DNA of 33,452 nt, taken from contig JACQUD010000045.1 of the NCBI GenBank assembly GCA_016210485.1, positions 1 to 33,452 of the forward strand, given 5' to 3'. Below the pieces are notes generated by a model, which had not been told where the DNA came from, made no database searches, and saw only the letters and a program-made list of their open reading frames with translations. Below, piece after piece: positions 9,188 to 18,311 of the stretch. How positions within the stretch are numbered: position 1 is the stretch's first letter; every line of letters begins with the position of its first letter. The stretch comes from Chloroflexota bacterium. GTDB lineage: Bacteria > Chloroflexota > Dehalococcoidia > JACQUD01. Position numbers and translations under genes: made by a program.

Positions 9188-10060
9188 TCAAAGCACGATT
9201 AGTGCTATGCCCGATACCGTCAATGCTGTGCCGGCGATCAGGCGGGATGTTACCCTCTCCTTGCTCAGAAGAACGGCCATAGGGAGGGCGAATAGCGGGG
9301 AGGTGGAGGAGAGGATGGCTGTCTTGGCGGCTCCCGCCGTGGCCAGGGCAAAGACAAAGAGGAAGCTGCCCATACCCTGAGCGATGAAGCCAACTACACC
9401 CAGGACTGCCAGGTCCTTTTTACTCCAGCGCCTGATGTTGGGGGAGCTGTTCAGCAGAAAGGTCAGCAATACGAGAATCAAAGCGCCCGCCGGCATGCGG
9501 ACAAAGTTCACCGCCACCACCGATTCCTCCTTTAAAACGATGCGCAGGACAAAGGTGGTCAGGGCCCAGATCGCCCCCGCCCCTACCGAGAGGACGATGC
9601 CCAGTTTGACGTCCTTCGCTGCCACCTTGCTCTCCTTCTGCGCGCCCCCGACCAGATAGAGGCCAACCAGCACCAGAGCCACGCCCGCCAGCATGGGCGG
9701 GGAGAAGGCCTCGTCCAGCAGGAGGAAGGCCAGGAGCAGGGTAAAGAGTGAGTAGCAGCTCATCTGGATGGGGAAGGCCCTGGCCACCCCCGCCAGCTCC
9801 AGACCTTTAATGTAGGCGCTCCCTCCCAGGACCATTCCCGTTACCCCGGACAGCACGCTGAGAGCCACCATATCCCGGGGCATGCGCCACACCTCTCCCG
9901 CTTGGCCGAAGGCGAGGAGGGCCACCACGTAGAAGAGGGAGACGAAGAGGGCCAGGATGGCGTTGAGGCTCCAGACGCTGGCCCGCATCGAGTAGGAACG
10001 AATGATGATGGCCGATACCGCTACGAAAAAGGCAGACAGAAGTCCGGCTGCTTCACCCAT
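9188..10060 (-). CDS. EamA/DMT-family transporter (copy 2 of tandem set)
   Basis: 290 aa; ATAGAAKTAILSSTSPLFALPMAVLLSKERVTSRLIAGTALTVSGI, duplicated 5-TM halves. Confidence 0.85.
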   Translation of the reverse strand: MGEAAGLLSAFFVAVSAIIIRSYSMRASVWSLNAILALFVSLFYVVALLAFGQAGEVWRMPRDMVALSVLSGVTGMVLGGSAYIKGLELAGVARAFPIQMSCYSLFTLLLAFLLLDEAFSPPMLAGVALVLVGLYLVGGAQKESKVAAKDVKLGIVLSVGAGAIWALTTFVLRIVLKEESVVAVNFVRMPAGALILVLLTFLLNSSPNIRRWSKKDLAVLGVVGFIAQGMGSFLFVFALATAGAAKTAILSSTSPLFALPMAVLLSKERVTSRLIAGTALTVSGIALIVL

Positions 10061-10068
10061 GTTTTACA

Positions 10069-10959
10069 TCATGCCATGAGGAGAAAGATGCCCAAAAGAC
10101 AAGACGCAGTGCCCACGGCCACCTTTCTAGTTAGTGGTTCTCTGAGAATAAGAAAAGCTAGGGGTAGCCCAAAGAGAGGCGAGGTGGAGGCCAGGATGGC
10201 CGTCTTGGCAGCTCCGGCCCTGGAAACAGCGAAGAGAAACAGAAGTCCGCCCATGACCACTCCCAGGGCAGCGGCCGCAGCAATGGCGGCTATCCCTTTC
10301 CCTCCGTATTTTCTCAAGCTCATCCCCCCACCTCTCATCCCTGCTATCAAAAGAAGAGCCGCCGCCGCTATCGGCAGCTCGACGATGCTTATGGTGATGG
10401 GGTGAAACCTCTCCAGCCCGCGCTTTAAGATGATCGTCTCCACCGCCCATAAGAGCCCGGCCAAGACCGCCAGGGACACTCCCACTTTGACCAGCGCCGG
10501 TTTTCCCTGGGGTGGCTCAGCCTCGGCATGGCGAGGAGGATGAGCTACTAGATAGATACCAACCATCACCAGGATACCGCCTATGGCCATAACGTAGCTC
10601 ATGGCCTCGTCCAGAAACAGGACGGCCAAGAAGATGGTGAACAGGGGGTAAGAGCTTACCGAAGCCGGGAGGGAGCGGGAGACGCCAGCAGCCTGAAGGC
10701 TCTTCACCCAGAGAAGATCGCCCAATACTCGCCCCACGATGGCTGCAGCCAGAAGGAGGAGCAACCAGAGAAGGGTTATCTGCCAGAGCTCTCGGGCTTT
10801 GCTTGTGGCGAAGAGCAGCACGAGAAAGGGCACGGAGGCAAAGGCGAAGAGCCAGCCGGTCAGGCCTATGGCCCCCAACTTCGTCACCTGGGTGCGGAGA
10901 AGGATGCTAGTCAGGGCCCAGCTGAAGGAGGCACCCAGAGCACTGGCCTCACCCAGCAT
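10069..10959 (-). CDS. EamA/DMT-family transporter (copy 1 of tandem set)
   Basis: 296 aa; SRAGAAKTAILASTSPLFGLPLAFLILREPLTRKVAVGTASCLLGI. Confidence 0.85.
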   Translation of the reverse strand: MLGEASALGASFSWALTSILLRTQVTKLGAIGLTGWLFAFASVPFLVLLFATSKARELWQITLLWLLLLLAAAIVGRVLGDLLWVKSLQAAGVSRSLPASVSSYPLFTIFLAVLFLDEAMSYVMAIGGILVMVGIYLVAHPPRHAEAEPPQGKPALVKVGVSLAVLAGLLWAVETIILKRGLERFHPITISIVELPIAAAALLLIAGMRGGGMSLRKYGGKGIAAIAAAAALGVVMGGLLFLFAVSRAGAAKTAILASTSPLFGLPLAFLILREPLTRKVAVGTASCLLGIFLLMA

Positions 10960-11024
10960 GGGTCAGTCCATAACAGTGGGAAGGACGGGGCTCGTTGGAA
11001 CCCTTTCTTTTGCCCTGAGCTTGT

Positions 11025-11321
11025 TTAATTTTTCTCTTTGGATTTAGCGAAACAATCGCTATAATATACCGGGCGAATCCCTCGGGGAACAAAGGGCACC
11101 TCCGTGGGCGCTCCGCAGGAGGCGCACACTGCTGGATACATCTGTCTGGGAGAGCTGGAGTCATAGTTAGATCCTCCCCGACGCCGCGCCGAGCGGCAGT
11201 CCGGACAGCGTACGGGTTCATTGAGCAACCCCCTGGGCTTGTAGAACTCCTGCTCACCGGCGCTGAAAGTGAAGGTCGCTCCGCATTCGCGGCATGTCAA
11301 AGTTTTGTCCACAAAAGCCAT
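11025..11321 (-). CDS. Zinc-ribbon domain protein
   Basis: Likely start MAFVDKTLTCRECGATFTFSAGEQEFYKPRGLLNEPVRCPDCRSARR (ORF track extends to 11348); CxxC...CxxC of the 'probable zinc-ribbon' family plus a second CASC motif. Confidence 0.8.
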   Translation of the reverse strand: MAFVDKTLTCRECGATFTFSAGEQEFYKPRGLLNEPVRCPDCRSARRRGGSNYDSSSPRQMYPAVCASCGAPTEVPFVPRGIRPVYYSDCFAKSKEKN

Positions 11322-11616
11322 ATTATCTCTTGCTGCTTGGCGCCTCATCTCCGACAGCTACAGCAACTTTCTGCTGGCGCAACTCACTGCCTCTCAGGCT
11401 TTGGAAAAAGAGTAGCGCTCAAAAGCCGAAGATAAACTTGGCCAAACATCTTTCGGAATATTATCATAATATCTACACCATTTACAAGGACTTAGGCTGA
11501 GGGTGTTTGATAGCGGAGAGTCAAATTAGGGGAGACTCTTCTCAATGTCAATATGCGTTTCATCGCTCTGAACTTGAATAGTGAGTTCCACGGGACGGGA
11601 TAGCTTACTTAATTAG

Positions 11617-12774
11617 TTAGCTGAAGGCATTGATGTCCAGAGCATCGCGGGCGATGAGGAGCGTCTGGATCTGAGAGGTGCCATCCCAGATGGTGGCAAT
11701 GCGGATGTCCCTCAGGTAGCGCTCTACGGGGAAGTCATCGATGTAGCCATAGCCACCGTGGACCTGAAGGGCATTGTTAGCCACTCTGAAAACCACTTCA
11801 GAAGCATAATACTTGGCCTTGGAGATCTCGGTACTGGCCGAGTTTCCCTTAGTCCTGGCGTAGGCAGCTCGGTAGGTGAGGAAGCGAGCGGCCTCGGTCT
11901 CAACTATCATATCGGAGATTATCTCCTGGATTAGCTGATGTCCGCCGATGGGCTTCCCGAATTGTATACGATTCTTGGCGTATTCTACGGCAGCATCGAT
12001 ACAGGCCTGGGCCACGCCGACACATTGCGCGGCGCAACAAAGCCTGGCCCTGTCCAAGGCAGACATAGCAATCCTGAACCCGGACCCTATCTCTCCACCC
12101 AGGAGGGCATTCTGAGGCAGCCGGCAGCCGTCAAAGATAAGCTCGGCAGTATTGGAGCTCTGGAGCCCCAATTTGCCATGGATATCTCGAGTAGTGAAGC
12201 CCTGGGTACCCCGGTCTACCAGGAAAGCGGTTAGGCCTCGGTATCCCCTGGACTTATCGGCCTGGGCTATGACCAGGACCACCCCCGCCACTCCTCCGTT
12301 AGTGGTGAATATTTTGGTGCCGTTGAGCACCCAGAAGCCTCCATCTTTAGCGGCGATTGTCTCTATGCTAGCAATGTCCGAGCCTATATTAGGCTCAGTA
12401 GCGGCAAAGCCAGCCAAAACCTCGCCGCGGCACATCCGGGGCAGGTATCTCTCCTTCTGCTCCGGAGTCCCCCATTGCTCTATGGTTTGGCCCACATTAG
12501 CCATGTGAGTAGACATAGTTGTGCTCAGAGGTAGATTGGCCTTGCCCATCTCTTCCATAAAGATAGAGAGGCTCAGGTCATCCAGGCCCATGCCTCCGTA
12601 TTCCTGGGAAATGGGTGCCCCCAGGAAGCCCAGTGGGACCATCTTCTTCAAAATCTCCCAGGGGAAACGCTTCTCTCGGGCCAACTGCCGGGATACCGGG
12701 ATGATCTCTTTTTGGGCGAAATCCCGAACAGCCTGGCGTATCATGAGCTGCTCTTCCGTGAGATCGAGGTCCAT
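11617..12774 (-). CDS. Acyl-CoA dehydrogenase
   Basis: 385 aa; MDLDLTEEQLMIRQAVRDFAQKEI, GFAATEPNIGSDIASI, RIQFGKPIGGHQLIQ, ALQVHGGYGYIDDFPVERYLRDIRIATIWDGTSQIQ. Confidence 0.95.
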   Translation of the reverse strand: MDLDLTEEQLMIRQAVRDFAQKEIIPVSRQLAREKRFPWEILKKMVPLGFLGAPISQEYGGMGLDDLSLSIFMEEMGKANLPLSTTMSTHMANVGQTIEQWGTPEQKERYLPRMCRGEVLAGFAATEPNIGSDIASIETIAAKDGGFWVLNGTKIFTTNGGVAGVVLVIAQADKSRGYRGLTAFLVDRGTQGFTTRDIHGKLGLQSSNTAELIFDGCRLPQNALLGGEIGSGFRIAMSALDRARLCCAAQCVGVAQACIDAAVEYAKNRIQFGKPIGGHQLIQEIISDMIVETEAARFLTYRAAYARTKGNSASTEISKAKYYASEVVFRVANNALQVHGGYGYIDDFPVERYLRDIRIATIWDGTSQIQTLLIARDALDINAFS

Positions 12775-12910
12775 ATTGATGTCTCCTTCAGCAGCTAAAG
12801 AATTCCATGGGCTCCCACGAGAGAGGAGCGAGGTGAAAAAGCTGCGGCCGTGCCTCAGTGGTCACTCTAATCCCCACCAACCCAGGACGGCCCCATCCTC
12901 TCTCTTTCTT

Positions 12911-14122
12911 CTACTTTATGGCCCCGGCCTGGCGCAGGGCCTGGATCCTGGTCTGGGAGTACCCTAACTCTTTTAGGATGTTATTGGTGTGCTCGCCAAG
13001 CTGGGGGGTGAGGCTCCTGATGCTGGCCGGCGTCTCCGAAAGCTTCACCGCGGGCCCCACCTGTTTCACCCTCCCTTTTTGGGGATGGTCAACCTCCATC
13101 ACCATCTGGCGGTGGAGGAGGTGGGGGTCTATCTCCAGTTCATCCAGGGTATTGACCTTGGCCACAGGGATATCGAACTGCCTCAGATAATCGAACCATT
13201 CGTCCCTGGTTTTGGTGCCGAAGATCCCTCGCATGATGGAGAAAATCTCTATCTTACTGGCCTGGTCGCTTTGAAGGGGGATGAGGTCCTCTCTATTCAG
13301 AGCGCGACAGAGGTTGGCCCAGAACCACGGCTCCAGGCAGCCCAGGCTGAGGTATTTGCCATCCTTGGCACGATAGACATTGTAGTATGGCTCCGTTCCT
13401 AAGTGGAAGCCCTCCTCACTCCTCATCGCCACGCTCTCATCGAAGTAGGGGATAAGGAAAGAGGAGAGCAAAGCTACCACACCATCGGTCATGGATATGT
13501 CAACAAACTGGCCTCGTCCTGTCTTCTCCCGGGCTAAGAGAGCCGCTAGGATGCCAATGACCCCGTGCAAGCCACCGCCAGCGAAATCGGCCAGCAGGTT
13601 AGGGGGGATGATGGGAGGGCTGTCCCTCTTGCCGAATAGGGAGAGAGCACCGGCAATGGATATGTAGTTTATATCGTGCCCCGCCAGGTTTCCATAGGGC
13701 CCGTCCTGCCCGTAGCCGGTGATGGCGCAGTAGATCAGTCGAGGGTTTATCTTCTTTATTGTGGCATAGTCTACGCCCAGCCGTTGAGTCACCCCGGGTC
13801 TGAATTCCTCTACTATCACATCAGCTCTCTCCGCCAGCTTGTAGAAGATGTCGCGGGCCTCTGGCACTTTCAGGTTGAGTCCTATGCTCTTCTTGTTGCG
13901 GTTGAGGGAGTTGGAAAGGGAGTAGCGATTAATGCTGCCAGGAATAGGGCCGCCGGCTGCCTCGGAGCTGCTGGCCTGATCGGCCCGGCGACCTGTGGGA
14001 GGGCCAGGTTCTTCGATCTTGATGACCTCAGCTCCCAGGTCCCCCAGCATCATGGTGCAAAAAGGCCCCGGGGCGAGGCGTGTCATATCGAGGATGGTGA
14101 CCCCGTCCAGCGGCAACGTCAT
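12911..14122 (-). CDS. CaiB/BaiF (family III) CoA-transferase
   Basis: Likely start MTLPLDGVTILDMTRLAPGPFCTMMLGDLGAEVIKIEEPG (ORF track extends to 14335); RNKKSIGLNLK, ADVIVEEFRPGVTQRLGVDY, GYGQDGPYG family motifs. Confidence 0.93.
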   Translation of the reverse strand: MTLPLDGVTILDMTRLAPGPFCTMMLGDLGAEVIKIEEPGPPTGRRADQASSSEAAGGPIPGSINRYSLSNSLNRNKKSIGLNLKVPEARDIFYKLAERADVIVEEFRPGVTQRLGVDYATIKKINPRLIYCAITGYGQDGPYGNLAGHDINYISIAGALSLFGKRDSPPIIPPNLLADFAGGGLHGVIGILAALLAREKTGRGQFVDISMTDGVVALLSSFLIPYFDESVAMRSEEGFHLGTEPYYNVYRAKDGKYLSLGCLEPWFWANLCRALNREDLIPLQSDQASKIEIFSIMRGIFGTKTRDEWFDYLRQFDIPVAKVNTLDELEIDPHLLHRQMVMEVDHPQKGRVKQVGPAVKLSETPASIRSLTPQLGEHTNNILKELGYSQTRIQALRQAGAIK

Positions 14123-14575
14123 AGCCTTGCCTCCCGGAACAACGGCGTCAATATGTATTCCTGTGCTTCCCCCATAAGGAGACCTCCACCTTCTGGTGAT
14201 TCGATGGTGAATCCTCCCATAGGTAGCGCAAGTGAGACAGAAGAACGTTAGCGATGATAAAGCACTATTCCCTTTGCTGTCAAGCAGCTGTACTTGCACT
14301 CTACGTATGAGATGGTTGGGCTTAGGGGGCCCCAATTTTGGGGTGGCAGAACGAGCAGCTCAATGCCTCGTTCCTGGCAGGCCCGCCCAAGGGCTATTTG
14401 GAACTCATTGCCCTTATCTACTCGAAGGGATGCCTACTTATCTATACAAGGCTCCAAATTTCTCTGCCCGTAGTCCTTGATGTCTGCCGATGGCGCGCAT
14501 TATTTCCATCTACGCTATCATAGGTAAGAGGTGGCGGAGATGTTGTTCCAAATATCTCATCCTCTAGCCAGGTCA

Positions 14576-15352
14576 TCAGCCCCGGCGCAGGGTGGCCGCG
14601 CCCAGGGCCGACATGGACACAGCGAAGGCCAGTAGCACCCCAAGTTCCAGGGGCACATCCTTCAGCCCCCTCCCCTCCAGCATTACCTCGCGCAGACCCC
14701 TGACAGCGTAGGTGAGGGGCAGGAAGTCGGAAGCCCACTGGAGGTAGCGGGGCATCTGGGCCACGGGCCAGAGCACCCCGGACAGAAATAGCTGGGGCAT
14801 GATGACCAGGGGGATGAACTGGGTCACCTGGAACTCGTTGCGGGCGTAGGTGGATACGAAGATGCCCAGGTTCACTGACCCCAGGGTTACGATAACCTGG
14901 AATACGATGATCTGCCACAGAGCGCCGCTGTAGTTGATGTCCAGGACGTAGATGGTGAAGAGCAGGACGACAAAGGACTGGACCAGTGCGAAGAGTGAGA
15001 ATCCGAACAGGTATCCCAGTACCACTTCTTCCTGCCTTACGGGCGAGGCCATCAGCCGCTCCAGGGTGCCCTGGGTGCGCTCCCGAAGAAAGCTTACCCC
15101 TGTGAGGATGAAGGCGAAGAAGAGGGCCATGGCCGCTAGGAGGGCCGGCGCCAGGTAGCTGAGAACGCCTGACCCAGCCGATTCCGGGAAGCTCGCGCCC
15201 ACCAGGGCCATCACCACCGCAGGGACGACGAAGATGAGGGCCAGGGTCCTCCGGTCCCTGGCTATCTGCCGGACGATACGGAGGGCGATGGCGGCTACCC
15301 TACTGGGTGACACTTTCCTCCTCCCGACGCCGAGCAAAATAGAGGAAGGCAT
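14576..15352 (-). CDS. ABC-2 type transporter permease
   Basis: 258 aa, 6 TM segments; FLRERTQGTLERLMASPVRQEEVVLGYL and FLPLTYAVRGLREVMLEGRG are ABC-2 motifs. A GTG at ~15313, overlapping the ATPase stop, is a plausible alternative start. Confidence 0.9.
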   Translation of the reverse strand: MPSSILLGVGRRKVSPSRVAAIALRIVRQIARDRRTLALIFVVPAVVMALVGASFPESAGSGVLSYLAPALLAAMALFFAFILTGVSFLRERTQGTLERLMASPVRQEEVVLGYLFGFSLFALVQSFVVLLFTIYVLDINYSGALWQIIVFQVIVTLGSVNLGIFVSTYARNEFQVTQFIPLVIMPQLFLSGVLWPVAQMPRYLQWASDFLPLTYAVRGLREVMLEGRGLKDVPLELGVLLAFAVSMSALGAATLRRG

Positions 15353-16088
15353 CCTCCAGGCTGGCCCCTATCTTTCCTACGGCCCGGATCAGCTCCTCGG
15401 GCGTGCCCTGGGCGATGACTCTCCCCGCGCGCAGGAAAGCCAGCTCGTCGCATCGGGAGGCGTCGTCCATGGTATGGCTGGATATTACCAGGGTGGCTCC
15501 CTGGTGGGTCAGATCATGGAAGTATTCCCAGAAGGTGGAGCGGAGCTCGGGGTCCAGACCCACGGTAGGCTCGTCCAGGAAAAGAAGCTTTGGCCGGTGC
15601 ACCAGGGCACAGGCCAGGCTCAATCGCTGGCGCATGCCTCCGCTCAGTCTCAGCACCGGGTCACCTCGACGTTCCCACAGCCCCACTAGGCGCAATACCT
15701 CCTCCATGGCAGCCCGTCGCGCCTTACCTTGGATAAGGCCGTAGACCTGGGCGAAGAAGCTCACGTTCTCCAGAGCCGAGAGCTCCAAGTACAGGGCCGG
15801 GAGCTGGGGCATATAGCCTATGTTTCTCGCTACCTGGGGTGAAGGCGGCTGGCCCAGGACGCGCACCTGGCCCGACTGTGGCTTCAGTAGGCCCGCTAGG
15901 GTTCGGATGAGGGTGGTCTTACCGGCGCCGTTAGGCCCCAGGAGCCCGAAGCTCAGGCCTGCTGGTATCCGAAGGTCAAGCCCATCCAGCGCTCTGAAAT
16001 GGCCGAAGGAGACCGCCAGCCGGCCTACCTCTACCGCAGCCGCCTTCTTTCCAGTGTCCAGATTCCCCTCTTTTACCCTAGCCCTCAA
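15300..16088 (-). CDS. ABC transporter ATP-binding protein
   Basis: 262 aa; LLGPNGAGKTTLIRTL (Walker A), LSGGMRQRLSLACAL (signature), LLFLDEPTVGLDP (Walker B). Confidence 0.95.
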   Translation of the reverse strand: MRARVKEGNLDTGKKAAAVEVGRLAVSFGHFRALDGLDLRIPAGLSFGLLGPNGAGKTTLIRTLAGLLKPQSGQVRVLGQPPSPQVARNIGYMPQLPALYLELSALENVSFFAQVYGLIQGKARRAAMEEVLRLVGLWERRGDPVLRLSGGMRQRLSLACALVHRPKLLFLDEPTVGLDPELRSTFWEYFHDLTHQGATLVISSHTMDDASRCDELAFLRAGRVIAQGTPEELIRAVGKIGASLEDAFLYFARRREEESVTQ

Positions 16089-16617
16089 GATAAAAGGATT
16101 ATAGCACCCCGTTCAGGGGCTGGGCATCCGTGAGAGAATAACCATGGCACCCGTCTGGGGGAAACCTTGCCCCCAAACCCTTGGGGACATGAGCATGGCT
16201 CTGAAGGGATTTCCGGACAATGATGGAGCCATCTTGAAACATCTCGAGGAGTGAAGGTGCTCAAAGAGCCACATCAGAACGAATAGCCAACAGCAAGCGC
16301 CGCCGCCCTGGGCTTTATAGGCAATAGAGATATGGCTCGCTATCGGCAATAAAAGGCAGAACCTTCGCCGCCGACTTCACGTTTCCGGCACCCGCCGTAC
16401 GACCACCTCTGGTCAGGCTGATAATGTCCGGGCAAAGCTAGCGACTGCGACAGGTAGCCATAGCCTGTTCTAGATGCCTCAGATGCGAATCTTCTGTTTG
16501 AAGGCCCTCTGACCCCTCAGCCGCTGCTCGTTTCGCGACGGCAAGAGCCTTCGGGATGAAACGAGCGAGGAGGAACTGGGTCGCTAGTGCTCGTGACTGC
16601 TAACCAACCCCTCTCAG

Positions 16618-17427
16618 CTAGGGCTCAACTTTGATCCAGAGGGCATGGAGAAACCTCGCCTGCTGCTCGGCCCTGATTTTCACCCCCGTCACGACGCAGT
16701 CCCATAGCTCCACGTCCTCCATGTCCACGCCTTCTAGATTGGAGTAATTGAGCCACGTACTGCGAAAATGCGCCATAGCCAACTTCGCACCCTGCAAGTT
16801 GCAACTTGTCACCCAAGCTTTTCGAAGCTTGGTGCGGCGGAGGTCCGCATCTCTCAGGTCTGCCGATGGCAGAGCTGCCCGCTCAAGTCGAGCCATGTAC
16901 AGGTCTGCCCCCCGAAGATTGGCATGACTGAATGTTGCCCGCCGCAGGTCGGCATGGCGGAGTACAGATCCCTCGAAATTACCGTCAAAGACCTTTGCCT
17001 TGCGCAGGTCTGCACCGGTCAGGTTCGTCCCTGTAAAATCGACTGGGTAGAGGTATGCTCCCCGTAGATTGATGCCGCTAAGGTCCAGACCACGCAGGTC
17101 TCTGGGCGGCAATAGGTCGTCGTACTCAACAGGAATGAATGTCCCGTACGAATCCCATTCAAACTCGCGTTCGAAATCTCTGTAGTCAGCCCACAGGGGG
17201 TTCACAGCTGCAGTGTATCCGTTCGAAAACCAATGGGGAGTCTCGCGCGCTTCCGTGGGCCAGTAATAGGGGCTGCTTGGAGGTTGCTGCCGTATTTCGA
17301 AGATATGCTCTAACTCGGCCCGAAGCAGGTTGATACCCTCGAAGTTGCGCTCTCCCTTCTGATACCTCTCTACAAGTTCCTCGGGGTACAGGGTTTTGAA
17401 ACGGGTTGCAACCTCATTGGATTGCAT
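16618..17427 (-). CDS. Pentapeptide-repeat protein
   Basis: 269 aa with consecutive A(D/N)LXX repeats: LDLSGINLRGAYLYPVDFTGTNLTGADLRKAKVFDGNFEGSVLRHADLRRATFSHANLRGADLYMARLERAALPSADLRDADLRRTKLRKAW. Confidence 0.92.
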   Translation of the reverse strand: MQSNEVATRFKTLYPEELVERYQKGERNFEGINLLRAELEHIFEIRQQPPSSPYYWPTEARETPHWFSNGYTAAVNPLWADYRDFEREFEWDSYGTFIPVEYDDLLPPRDLRGLDLSGINLRGAYLYPVDFTGTNLTGADLRKAKVFDGNFEGSVLRHADLRRATFSHANLRGADLYMARLERAALPSADLRDADLRRTKLRKAWVTSCNLQGAKLAMAHFRSTWLNYSNLEGVDMEDVELWDCVVTGVKIRAEQQARFLHALWIKVEP

Positions 17428-17492
17428 GGCGATCCTCGTTCTCCTGGTGCTTTCTGGACTTCAGAGGTAGCAGTTCTGCCTTTCATACGGAA

Positions 17493-17567
17493 TGGCTCCC
17501 CGGGCAGGATTCGAACCTGCGACCATGCGGTTAACAGCCGCCCGCTCTACCGTTGAGCTACCGGGGA
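17493..17567 (-). tRNA. tRNA-Asn(GTT)
   Basis: Reverse complement TCCCCGGTAGCTCAACGGTAGAGCGGGCGGCTGTTAACCGCATGGTCGCAGGTTCGAATCCTGCCCGGGGAGCCA; complete cloverleaf, CCA encoded. Confidence 0.95.
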
Positions 17568-17575
17568 ACGCTATC

Positions 17576-17649
17576 TGGCTGCCCCGTCTGGATTCGAACC
17601 AGAGCTAAGGGATCCAAAGTCCCGCGTGCTACCGCTACACTACGGGGCA
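17576..17649 (-). tRNA. tRNA-Gln(TTG)
   Basis: Reverse complement TGCCCCGTAGTGTAGCGGTAGCACGCGGGACTTTGGATCCCTTAGCTCTGGTTCGAATCCAGACGGGGCAGCCA; loop CTTTGGA, CCA encoded. Confidence 0.95.
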
Positions 17650-17653
17650 TCCT

Positions 17654-17950
17654 TCATTCGTAGGCTACTGTGCCTGTTATCAGGGCCGGCAGACCTCTTA
17701 CCAGGACAGATATGCGCAGCGTCTCGGCAATCTCGGCCTCGCTGGCCCCCTGGCTCCTGGCCCGCGCCGCCAGGCTCTTCACCCCATCCCGCTGCCCGAT
17801 GGCGGCATCTATAGCCATGGTGATGAGAGTCTTGGTCTTGGCATCCAGGGCCCCGGGGGAGTTGGCTTTATCCATGAGCGCGCTGACTATGTTGCAAAAC
17901 TCTGGGTCTTTGTCTTGGGCTGCCTTCATCCATGGCGGAATTTGTCTCAT
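17654..17950 (-). CDS. Carboxymuconolactone decarboxylase/AhpD-like family protein
   Basis: Likely start MRQIPPWMKAAQDKDPEFCNIVSALMDKANSPGALDAKTKTLITMAIDAAIGQRDGVKSLAARARSQGASEAEIAETLRIS. The longer ORF (to 18076) runs through the tRNA-Leu gene and is not real there. Confidence 0.85.
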   Translation of the reverse strand: MRQIPPWMKAAQDKDPEFCNIVSALMDKANSPGALDAKTKTLITMAIDAAIGQRDGVKSLAARARSQGASEAEIAETLRISVLVRGLPALITGTVAYE

Positions 17951-17996
17951 AGTTTGCCATCTCCTTATTTTGTTTTGCTCCGAGATCTGTCTTCTA

Positions 17997-18082
17997 TGCC
18001 GAAGGTCGGGCTCGAACCGACACGGGGGTTGCCCCCCAACAGTTTTTGAGACTGTCGCGTCTACCGATTCCGCCACTTCGGC
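17997..18082 (-). tRNA. tRNA-Leu(CAA)
   Basis: Reverse complement GCCGAAGTGGCGGAATCGGTAGACGCGACAGTCTCAAAAACTGTTGGGGGGCAACCCCCGTGTCGGTTCGAGCCCGACCTTCGGCA; long variable arm, loop CTCAAAA. Confidence 0.95.
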
Positions 18083-18092
18083 TCATCCCCGG

Positions 18093-18165
18093 TGCCGAGG
18101 GCCAGAATCGAACTGACGACACCGTGATTTTCAGTCACGTGCTCTACCGACTGAGCTACCTCGGC
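18093..18165 (-). tRNA. tRNA-Phe(GAA)
   Basis: Reverse complement GCCGAGGTAGCTCAGTCGGTAGAGCACGTGACTGAAAATCACGGTGTCGTCAGTTCGATTCTGGCCCTCGGCA; loop CTGAAAA. Confidence 0.95.
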
Positions 18166-18311
18166 AGCATCTTGAATTGTATTCCAGGAGTCCTCAGACG
18201 TCAAGGCGGCTCTGGAAGCTCTGCTCATCGCTTCACGGGCTCGCGCCGCAACGCATAAACAGAACTAATGGTTATGATATACTTAGTTTAACACGAGATA
18301 AAAGGGATAGC

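Noticed and set aside
14338-14523. 61-aa plus-strand ORF between the CoA-transferase and ABC permease genes as a transposase remnant
   Set aside because: No recognisable transposase motif or terminal inverted repeats found by eye; could not support it.
16618-17427. Pentapeptide protein as a Qnr-type quinolone resistance determinant
   Set aside because: The repeat fold alone does not indicate gyrase protection; no diagnostic Qnr features visible.
17654-18076. 140-aa version of the carboxymuconolactone decarboxylase-like ORF
   Set aside because: Its N-terminal 42 codons run through the tRNA-Leu gene; the internal ATG at 17950 starts the conserved domain.
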